A stretch of 56,856 nt of DNA, from contig MU833399.1 in the NCBI GenBank assembly GCA_029204225.1, positions 1 through 56,856 of the forward strand, in the 5' to 3' direction. Below the pieces are notes generated by a model. The model saw only the letters and a program-made list of their open reading frames with translations. It was not told the DNA's origin and made no database searches. Position 1 is the stretch's first letter; every line of letters starts with the position of its first letter. This stretch comes from Diphasiastrum complanatum. Taxonomy: Eukaryota; Streptophyta; Lycopodiopsida; Lycopodiales; Lycopodiaceae. Position numbers and translations under genes: made by a program. Of the stretch, positions 46,991 to 56,856 are shown piece after piece.

Positions 46991-49741
46991 GAGTTTATTG
47001 AGCTTCCTTTAATCATGCCTAGATCGTGTGAGGCGATTGCACATCGATCTGAGCTCTCTGGACTTCGCTAGAACCGATGAAAGATTTTCAGCCATAGGGA
47101 CTTGGCGCCGGCTGTATTATGGTCACAGTGGCGCCGGGAGCGGCAGGGGTGCTGCTGGCGCCGGGGACAATGTTGGCGCCGCCGGCGCCGGAAGTAAAGC
47201 TTGTAGGCGTAACTTTACAGCATCCACCCCACCTTTATAAAATCTGATGTCCTCATCAGATGTCAGGTTAAAGTAAAGGTGTCTCCCAAAAATGAACTAT
47301 ACATTTGAGCTACTTGGCACAGTACTCAATTTACTGGCCACTTTTTATTAACATTGAAGCTGGCACGCCACAAGTCGGAGGCTCAGCTCTTTGTACTGAA
47401 AAATTACTTAACTTTGAAAATATCACTTTGTCTGGGAAAAGCGTAGATTTTATATTGCTTTCGTAAAACCCAAGAACCTTATTAACTGGTGACAAAGGCC
47501 TTTCTGTGAGATGTTCGCCCCTGTCGCTGCTGACTTCTGACATTGGAACTCCTTTGAGCTCCTGATTTGTCCTTGATGCACTTTGTGCTGAGCTCCCCGA
47601 TCTCCAGATTTGATCGATTCCGCACAGGTATCAGGGCTCCCTAAGCCAAAGGATACTTCATGGTCCACTCCGCGCCTTGTTGCTTCTGCACCTTGATTTC
47701 TCTCCTTGTCATTTCAGTGAGTTTCAGTTCCGAAGGTAGCCATCCCAAATGAAGACCAACTGCTCCATAGAAGATCTCCCTTGAAATTGCTCTTTCCAAC
47801 TTTTGACTTCCTGCTTGCGTTTGGCGGGCGTCGTCGCAAATGAAAGTAACCCAAGAAATAGGCCAGCCATCCATCCTTTGCAAACATCGAGTCGTTTCGT
47901 TGTCGTTCACGTGCGAGTACTTGAACTGCGAATCCGCCCCCTGTATTCTGTAGTCCTCTTTGTTTGATGGCGTCAGCCTTCAAAAGAAAGGTCCCTTCTC
48001 AAGCCATCAGCTCCTTGTATCACAAGCAATCATGCAAACCTCACCACGAATACATGCAAGCAAGACACTCAGGCAGGTTCACTAACAGGTAACAAAGACA
48101 AGGTCCCCCTTTGAGATAGTCCTGCCAAAGGACCTTTGCCTGGCCGCGCCCATACAGATGGATCACAGAACCAGCCCACAGAGGACACCCCTCCAACTAC
48201 CCGTGCTTTCACCATTAAGCAGCACATTGCCTCGGTCACGCCCCACCACTTTTTGCTCGATAGCCCTTATAGCTAAACGATCGGCAGATATCCTTGAATA
48301 TACCACCCCCGCGGACGCACCCGTGCTTTCACCGTTGAACAGCACATTGCCTCAGTGACGCCCCCACCAAATCTAGTCGATAGCCCTTATAGCTAAACGA
48401 TCGACCGCATACCACCCCAATCGTGGACGCACCCGTGCTTTCACCGTTAGGCAGCACATCGCCTCAGTAACGCCCCCACCAAATTTGGTCGATAGCCCTT
48501 ATAGCTAAACGAACGGTGGCTATCGCGAATATGTCACCCCGCACCCCACAAGGCACAGACCGTGCCCAATGGCAGCGCATTGTCCTACGTGCAGACGGCG
48601 CCAGGCCCGAGCCGCGGAAACTGACCGCGCTTACGCCTCAAGGGGAGCACCTTGACTCATCAAGCCCCCGTTTTGCCGACCACCCCCAACGTGGACGCAC
48701 CCGTGCTTACACCGTGGGCAGCACCTTGCACAACGATCGTCCCGATGAACCCCAAACAATGGCCATCCCCGTGAGATCCACATAGCTGACGGGCCAGTCG
48801 GCTCTGACACCACATGTAGCGCAGGCATCCCGAAGGGAGCCGGGAGCCACGACTTAGCTTCCCAGCCTTCAACTCTTGGCGTCCAAACCCACTTGACATA
48901 CAAGCAGCCAGCTCGCCAACAACGATCAAACTTAAGCAGCTGGAAGTTCAGAAACCAGCATTGAGATCCAACCTGGCGCCGTGCCAGATCGGGGGTCCCG
49001 ATGTGGGTGACTCTCCTCCTAGCAAGTCGCCCGACATACATCAAACTTAACCAACTCGAAGCTTCCTTACAAACGAGTAGCATCCATTCCAAGCGAGTGG
49101 TTTGACTTACATCAGACTCAACCAACCGAAACCTTCGTCACGAGCGCTGGAAGCCAACCTGGCGCCACGCCAGACTGGGCAGCCATAAACAGGTAACTTC
49201 CACCCGAGCAAGCCATCCAACTCAGCCGACAGGTTAGAGCCCGTTCCCCGAGAGCTTAGCCCATTCACGTTCATGCAAGGAACATTCAGAACCACAAGCC
49301 GCGACAGATGTGGAGACAACCAGTTCCTGGACCAAATGGTCCCGACAGCATACCGCTGGCGCCACGGACCGAACGGTCCCGACGGCATACCGCTGGCGTC
49401 CCGGGATACGACCCTCGGCTATGTGCCAAATTAAAAAGTCTTAAGCGGCCTTACAACCGGCGCTTTTACCGAACACTGAAACCCAGAAGGTGATCAGAGT
49501 CAGCTTGAGGAAAGTGCCACTTTATTGATAAATCTGAGAAGGTTACATTTCGAGTGTGTGACCGACCCTAGTCTCCGGGGCGCTGGCATGCCAAGGCAAG
49601 TGCCTGGACAACATTCCAGCAAGGGAGGCTGAGACTTGGTTGGAGCTCGCCCTGAGTCGCAACCCGCACTCCCCTATACTGTTGGTGGGATTCGCCACCT
49701 CCCCTCATACCAAGTACTCTACCCAGGCTGGTAGAGCACGT

Positions 49742-49772
<31 letters not shown>

Positions 49773-49773
49773 A
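46991..49773 (-). repeat. array unit U14 (2783 bp)
   Basis: LTR 48815-49738, (CT)13. It has tattatggtc like U10, a one-base gain at about 47941 (ccccctgtattc), gactgggcag at about 49176, and agtgcctgg at about 49602. Confidence 0.95.
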
Positions 49774-52524
49774 GAGTTTATTGAGCTTCCTTTAATCATG
49801 CCTAGATCGTGTGAGGCGATTGCACATCGATCTGAGCTCTCTGGACTTCGCTAGAACCGATGAAAGATTTTCAGCCATAGGGACTTGGCGCCGGCTGTAT
49901 TATGGTCACAGTGGCGCCGGGAGCGGCAGGGGTGCTGCTGGCGCCGGGGACAATGTTGGCGCCGCCGGCGCCGGAAGTAAAGCTTGTAGGCGTAACTTTA
50001 CAGCATCCACCCCACCTTTATAAAATCTGATGTCCTCATCAGATGTCAGGTTAAAGTAAAGGTGTCTCCCAAAAATGAACTATACATTTGAGCTACTTGG
50101 CACAGTACTCAATTTACTGGCCACTTTTTATTAACATTGAAGCTGGCACGCCACAAGTCGGAGGCTCAGCTCTTTGTACTGAAAAATTACTTAACTTTGA
50201 AAATATCACTTTGTCTGGGAAAAGCGTAGATTTTATATTGCTTTCGTAAAACCCAAGAACCTTATTAACTGGTGACAAAGGCCTTTCTGTGAGATGTTCG
50301 CCCCTGTCGCTGCTGACTTCTGACATTGGAACTCCTTTGAGCTCCTGATTTGTCCTTGATGCACTTTGTGCTGAGCTCCCCGATCTCCAGATTTGATCGA
50401 TTCCGCACAGGTATCAGGGCTCCCTAAGCCAAAGGATACTTCATGGTCCACTCCGCGCCTTGTTGCTTCTGCACCTTGATTTCTCTCCTTGTCATTTCAG
50501 TGAGTTTCAGTTCCGAAGGTAGCCATCCCAAATGAAGACCAACTGCTCCATAGAAGATCTCCCTTGAAATTGCTCTTTCCAACTTTTGACTTCCTGCTTG
50601 CGTTTGGCGGGCGTCGTCGCAAATGAAAGTAACCCAAGAAATAGGCCAGCCATCCATCCTTTGCAAACATCGAGTCGTTTCGTTGTCGTTCACGTGCGAG
50701 TACTTGAACTGCGAATCCGCCCCCAGTATTCTGTAGTCCTCTTTGTTTGATGGCGTCAGCCTTCAAAAGAAAGGTCCCTTCTCAAGCCATCAGCTCCTTG
50801 TATCACAAGCAATCATGCAAACCTCACCACGAATACATGCAAGCAAGACACTCAGGCAGGTTCACTAACAGGTAACAAAGACAAGGTCCCCCTTTGAGAT
50901 AGTCCTGCCAAAGGACCTTTGCCTGGCCGCGCCCATACAGATGGATCACAGAACCAGCCCACAGAGGACACCCCTCCAACTACCCGTGCTTTCACCATTA
51001 AGCAGCACATTGCCTCGGTCACGCCCCACCACTTTTTGCTCGATAGCCCTTATAGCTAAACGATCGGCAGCTATCCTTGAATATACCACCCCCGCGGACG
51101 CACCCGTGCTTTCACCGTTGAACAGCACATTGCCTCAGTGACGCCCCCACCAAATCTAGTCGATAGCCCTTATAGCTAAACGATCGACCGCATACCACCC
51201 CAATCGTGGACGCACCCGTGCTTTCACCGTTAGGCAGCACATCGCCTCAGTAACGCCCCCACCAAATTTGGTCGATAGCCCTTATAGCTAAACGAACGGT
51301 GGCTATCGCGAATATGTCACCCCGCACCCCACAAGGCACAGACCGTGCCCAATGGCAGCGCATTGTCCTACGTGCAGACGGCGCCAGGCCCGAGCCGCGG
51401 AAACTGACCGCGCTTACGCCTCAAGGGGAGCACCTTGACTCATCAAGCCCCCGTTTTGCCGACCACCCCCAACGTGGACGCACCCGTGCTTACACCGTGG
51501 GCAGCACCTTGCACAACGATCGTCCCGATGAACCCCAAACAATGGCCATCCCCGTGAGATCCACATAGCTGACGGGCCAGTCGGCTCTGACACCACATGT
51601 AGCGCAGGCATCCCGAAGGGAGCCGGGAGCCACGACTTAGCTTCCCAGCCTTCAACTCTTGGCGTCCAAACCCACTTGACATACAAGCAGCCAGCTCGCC
51701 AACAACGATCAAACTTAAGCAGCTGGAAGTTCAGAAACCAGCATTGAGATCCAACCTGGCGCCGTGCCAGATCGGGGGTCCCGATGTGGGTGACTCTCCT
51801 CCTAGCAAGTCGCCCGACATACATCAAACTTAACCAACTCGAAGCTTCCTTACAAACGAGTAGCATCCATTCCAAGCGAGTGGTTTGACTTACATCAGAC
51901 TCAACCAACCGAAACCTTCGTCACGAGCGCTGGAAGCCAACCTGGCGCCACGCCAGACTGGGCAGCCATAAACAGGTAACTTCCACCCGAGCAAGCCATC
52001 CAACTCAGCCGACAGGTTAGAGCCCGTTCCCCGAGAGCTTAGCCCATTCACGTTCATGCAAGGAACATTCAGAACCACAAGCCGCGACAGATGTGGAGAC
52101 AACCAGTTCCTGGACCAAATGGTCCCGACAGCATACCGCTGGCGCCACGGACCGAACGGTCCCGACGGCATACCGCTGGCGTCCCGGGATACGACCCTCG
52201 GCTATGTGCCAAATTAAAAAGTCTTAAGCGGCCTTACAACCGGCGCTTTTACCGAACACTGAAACCCAGAAGGTGATCAGAGTCAGCTTGAGGAAAGTGC
52301 CACTTTATTGATAAATCTGAGAAGGTTACATTTCGAGTGTGTGACCGACCCTAGTCTCCGGGGCGCTGGCATGCCAAGGCAAGTGCCTGGACAACATTCC
52401 AGCAAGGGAGGCTGAGACTTGGTTGGAGCTCGCCCTGAGTCGCAACCCGCACTCCCCTATACTGTTGGTGGGATTCGCCACCTCCCCTCATACCAAGTAC
52501 TCTACCCAGGCTGGTAGAGCACGT

Positions 52525-52558
<34 letters not shown>
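49774..52558 (-). repeat. array unit U15 (2785 bp)
   Basis: LTR 51598-52521, (CT)14. It shares tattatgg, gactgggcag and agtgcctgg with U14, and cccccagtattc (50721) with U16. Confidence 0.95.
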
Positions 52559-55310
52559 GAGTTTATTGAGCTTCCTTTAATCATGCCTAGATCGTGTGAG
52601 GCGATTGCACATCGATCTGAGCTCTCTGGACTTCGCTAGAACCGATGAAAGATTTTCAGCCATAGGGACTTGGCGCCGGCTGTATTCTGGTCACAGTGGC
52701 GCCGGGAGCGGCAGGGGTGCTGCTGGCGCCGGGGACAATGTTGGCGCCGCCGGCGCCGGAAGTAAAGCTTGTAGGCGTAACTTTACAGCATCCACCCCAC
52801 CTTTATAAAATCTGATGTCCTCATCAGATGTCAGGTTAAAGTAAAGGTGTCTCCCAAAAATGAACTATACATTTGAGCTACTTGGCACAGTACTCAATTT
52901 ACTGGCCACTTTTTATTAACATTGAAGCTGGCACGCCACAAGTCGGAGGCTCAGCTCTTTGTACTGAAAAATTACTTAACTTTGAAAATATCACTTTGTC
53001 TGGGAAAAGCGTAGATTTTATATTGCTTTCGTAAAACCCAAGAACCTTATTAACTGGTGACAAAGGCCTTTCTGTGAGATGTTCGCCCCTGTCGCTGCTG
53101 ACTTCTGACATTGGAACTCCTTTGAGCTCCTGATTTGTCCTTGATGCACTTTGTGCTGAGCTCCCCGATCTCCAGATTTGATCGATTCCGCACAGGTATC
53201 AGGGCTCCCTAAGCCAAAGGATACTTCATGGTCCACTCCGCGCCTTGTTGCTTCTGCACCTTGATTTCTCTCCTTGTCATTTCAGTGAGTTTCAGTTCCG
53301 AAGGTAGCCATCCCAAATGAAGACCAACTGCTCCATAGAAGATCTCCCTTGAAATTGCTCTTTCCAACTTTTGACTTCCTGCTTGCGTTTGGCGGGCGTC
53401 GTCGCAAATGAAAGTAACCCAAGAAATAGGCCAGCCATCCATCCTTTGCAAACATCGAGTCGTTTCGTTGTCGTTCACGTGCGAGTACTTGAACTGCGAA
53501 TCCGCCCCCAGTATTCTGTAGTCCTCTTTGTTTGATGGCGTCAGCCTTCAAAAGAAAGGTCCCTTCTCAAGCCATCAGCTCCTTGTATCACAAGCAATCA
53601 TGCAAACCTCACCACGAATACATGCAAGCAAGACACTCAGGCAGGTTCACTAACAGGTAACAAAGACAAGGTCCCCCTTTGAGATAGTCCTGCCAAAGGA
53701 CCTTTGCCTGGCCGCGCCCATACAGATGGATCACAGAACCAGCCCACAGAGGACACCCCTCCAACTACCCGTGCTTTCACCATTAAGCAGCACATTGCCT
53801 CGGTCACGCCCCACCACTTTTTGCTCGATAGCCCTTATAGCTAAACGATCGGCAGCTATCCTTGAATATACCACCCCCGCGGACGCACCCGTGCTTTCAC
53901 CGTTGAACAGCACATTGCCTCAGTGACGCCCCCACCAAATCTAGTCGATAGCCCTTATAGCTAAACGATCGACCGCATACCACCCCAATCGTGGACGCAC
54001 CCGTGCTTTCACCGTTAGGCAGCACATCGCCTCAGTAACGCCCCCACCAAATTTGGTCGATAGCCCTTATAGCTAAACGAACGGTGGCTATCGCGAATAT
54101 GTCACCCCGCACCCCACAAGGCACAGACCGTGCCCAATGGCAGCGCATTGTCCTACGTGCAGACGGCGCCAGGCCCGAGCCGCGGAAACTGACCGCGCTT
54201 ACGCCTCAAGGGGAGCACCTTGACTCATCAAGCCCCCGTTTTGCCGACCACCCCCAACGTGGACGCACCCGTGCTTACACCGTGGGCAGCACCTTGCACA
54301 ACGATCGTCCCGATGAACCCCAAACAATGGCCATCCCCGTGAGATCCACATAGCTGACGGGCCAGTCGGCTCTGACACCACATGTAGCGCAGGCATCCCG
54401 AAGGGAGCCGGGAGCCACGACTTAGCTTCCCAGCCTTCAACTCTTGGCGTCCAAACCCACTTGACATACAAGCAGCCAGCTCGCCAACAACGATCAAACT
54501 TAAGCAGCTGGAAGTTCAGAAACCAGCATTGAGATCCAACCTGGCGCCGTGCCAGATCGGGGGTCCCGATGTGGGTGACTCTCCTCCTAGCAAGTCGCCC
54601 GACATACATCAAACTTAACCAACTCGAAGCTTCCTTACAAACGAGTAGCATCCATTCCAAGCGAGTGGTTTGACTTACATCAGACTCAACCAACCGAAAC
54701 CTTCGTCACGAGCGCTGGAAGCCAACCTGGCGCCACGCCAGACTGGGCAGCCATAAACAGGTAACTTCCACCCGAGCAAGCCATCCAACTCAGCCGACAG
54801 GTTAGAGCCCGTTCCCCGAGAGCTTAGCCCATTCACGTTCATGCAAGGAACATTCAGAACCACAAGCCGCGACAGATGTGGAGACAACCAGTTCCTGGAC
54901 CAAATGGTCCCGACAGCATACCGCTGGCGCCACGGACCGAACGGTCCCGACGGCATACCGCTGGCGTCCCGGGATACGACCCTCGGCTATGTGCCAAATT
55001 AAAAAGTCTTAAGCGGCCTTACAACCGGCGCTTTTACCGAACACTGAAACCCAGAAGGTGATCAGAGTCAGCTTGAGGAAAGTGCCAGCTTTATTGATAA
55101 ATCTGAGAAGGCTACATTTCGAGTGTGTGACCGACCCTAGTCTCCGGGGCGCTGGCATGCCAAGGCAAGTGCCAGGACAACATTCCAGCAAGGGAGGCTG
55201 AGACTTGGTTGGAGCTCGCCCTGAGTCGCAACCCGCACTCCCCTATACTGTTGGTGGGATTCGCCACCTCCCCTCATACCAAGTACTCTACCCAGGCTGG
55301 TAGAGCACGT

Positions 55311-55344
<34 letters not shown>
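52559..55344 (-). repeat. array unit U16 (2786 bp)
   Basis: LTR 54383-55307, (CT)14. It has cccccagtattc and gactgggcag, but the usual tattctggtc and agtgccagg. One extra base lies beside the AATAAA region (gccagctttatt, about 55085). Confidence 0.95.
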
Positions 55345-56856
55345 GAGTTTATTGAGCTTCCTTTAATCATGCCTAGATCGTGTGAGGCGATTGCACATCG
55401 ATCTGAGCTCTCTGGACTTCGCTAGAACCGATGAAAGATTTTCAGCCATAGGGACTTGGCGCCGGCTGTATTCTGGTCACAGTGGCGCCGGGAGCGGCAG
55501 GGGTGCTGCTGGCGCCGGGGACAATGTTGGCGCCGCCGGCGCCGGAAGTAAAGCTTGTAGGCGTAACTTTACAGCATCCACCCCACCTTTATAAAATCTG
55601 ATGTCCTCATCAGATGTCAGGTTAAAGTAAAGGTGTCTCCCAAAAATGAACTATACATTTGAGCTACTTGGCACAGTACTCAATTTACTGGCCACTTTTT
55701 ATTAACATTGAAGCTGGCACGCCACAAGTCGGAGGCTCAGCTCTTTGTACTGAAAAATTACTTAACTTTGAAAATATCACTTTGTCTGGGAAAAGCGTAG
55801 ATTTTATATTGCTTTCGTAAAACCCAAGAACCTTATTAACTGGTGACAAAGGCCTTTCTGTGAGATGTTCGCCCCTGTCGCTGCTGACTTCTGACATTGG
55901 AACTCCTTTGAGCTCCTGATTTGTCCTTGATGCACTTTGTGCTGAGCTCCCCGATCTCCAGATTTGATCGATTCCGCACAGGTATCAGGGCTCCCTAAGC
56001 CAAAGGATACTTCATGGTCCACTCCGCGCCTTGTTGCTTCTGCACCTTGATTTCTCTCCTTGTCATTTCAGTGAGTTTCAGTTCCGAAGGTAGCCATCCC
56101 AAATGAAGACCAACTGCTCCATAGAAGATCTCCCTTGAAATTGCTCTTTCCAACTTTTGACTTCCTGCTTGCGTTTGGCGGGCGTCGTCGCAAATGAAAG
56201 TAACCCAAGAAATAGGCCAGCCATCCATCCTTTGCAAACATCGAGTCGTTTCGTTGTCGTTCACGTGCGAGTACTTGAACTGCGAATCCGCCCCCATATT
56301 CTGTAGTCCTCTTTGTTTGATGGCGTCAGCCTTCAAAAGAAAGGTCCCTTCTCAAGCCATCAGCTCCTTGTATCACAAGCAATCATGCAAACCTCACCAC
56401 GAATACATGCAAGCAAGACACTCAGGCAGGTTCACTAACAGGTAACAAAGACAAGGTCCCCCTTTGAGATAGTCCTGCCAAAGGACCTTTGCCTGGCCGC
56501 GCCATACAGATGGATCACAGAACCAGCCCACAGAGGACACCCCTCCAACTACCCGTGCTTTCACCATTAAGCAGCACATTGCCTCGGTCACGCCCCACCA
56601 CTTTTTGCTCGATAGCCCTTATAGCTAAACGATCGGCAGCTATCCTTGAATATACCACCCCCGCGGACGCACCCGTGCTTTCACGCTTGAACAGCACATT
56701 GCCTCAGTGACGCCCCCACCAAATCTAGTCGATAGCCCTTATAGCTAAACGATCGACCGCATACCACCCCCAATCGTGGACGCACCCGTGCTTTCACCGT
56801 TAGGCAGCACATCGCCTCAGTAACGCCCCCACCAAATTTGTCGATAGCCTTATAGC
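55345..56856 (-). repeat. array unit U17, cut by the window edge
   Basis: It runs from the (CT)n end to within the third leader-minisatellite copy. Up to about 56490 it matches the common type. After that single-base gains and losses appear at 56503, 56685, 56770, 56840 and 56849. Confidence 0.95.

Larger units (their letters stand above)
13746..56856 (-). mobile_element. tandem array of 2.78-kb units derived from a non-autonomous LTR retrotransposon
   Basis: About 43 kb of head-to-tail units, period 2775-2788, running off the right edge. Read on the - strand, a full unit shows in order: a purine tract (GA)n-A6, a TG...CA segment of about 924 bp with AATAAA, spacer TG, TGGTGTCAGAGCC (12 of 13 bases of the initiator-tRNA-Met PBS), a leader with a 112-120-bp minisatellite, then about 1.4 kb with no protease, RT, RNase H or integrase motif. 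Each unit has one LTR shared with its neighbour. Interior units look more than 99% alike; the left edge unit is clearly more divergent. The tandem repeat is certain; the LTR-element reading is an inference from the PBS, purine tract, AATAAA and TG/CA ends. Confidence 0.8.

Noticed and set aside
13746-56856. The array as rDNA intergenic spacer
   Set aside because: The period and subrepeats recall an IGS, but no 18S, 5.8S, 25S or 5S sequence occurs in any unit.

Overview
The window looks like nuclear DNA of a land plant. It carries a multi-exon gene of the plant-specific PLATZ zinc-binding family with GT-AG introns, a decayed Ty1/copia retrotransposon, and LTR-type primer binding sites of the initiator-tRNA-Met class. 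There are no bacterial operons, rRNA genes or recognisable tRNA genes. I cannot name the species.

Layout. Positions 1-226 hold the end of a GIY-YIG-nuclease-like reading frame cut by the window edge. About 230-2990 is non-coding, with small tandem duplications and one LTR-like promoter stretch around 2452. About 2990-7341 is a broken Ty1/copia element on the + strand (gag, protease, integrase, most of RT missing, RNase H), followed by a second possible LTR-PBS junction near 7851. From 7342 to 10700 the DNA is AT-rich and gene-poor, with a 40-bp minisatellite at 9550-9811. From 10707 to 12247 (- strand) lies the PLATZ gene in four exons; its frame is broken by three apparent one-base insertions. 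A (GA)18 tract, a run of 24 C and a long imperfect hairpin (12918-13275) follow.

The dominant feature runs from 13746 to the right edge: a head-to-tail array of a 2.78-kb unit covering about 76% of the window. It has one truncated divergent edge unit (U0), 13 full-length units (one enlarged by an internal duplication), three short deleted units and one partial unit at the edge. On the - strand each full unit has the anatomy of one LTR plus the internal region of a non-autonomous LTR retrotransposon: a GA-rich polypurine tract, a TG...CA segment of about 924 bp containing AATAAA, a 2-base spacer, a PBS matching initiator tRNA-Met at 12 of 13 bases, then about 1.84 kb of internal sequence without pol. 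Neighbouring units share LTRs, the structure expected from a one-LTR circle or from unequal exchange between LTRs.

Shared private variants, identical deletion junctions in two places about 10.45 kb apart, a mosaic junction at 24031-24094 and a divergent left edge record recent amplification and homogenisation. Single-base differences cluster in the last ~360 bases, which suggests that the window ends at a contig end inside the array. Unit boundaries used here run from just after one (CT)n tract to the end of the next.
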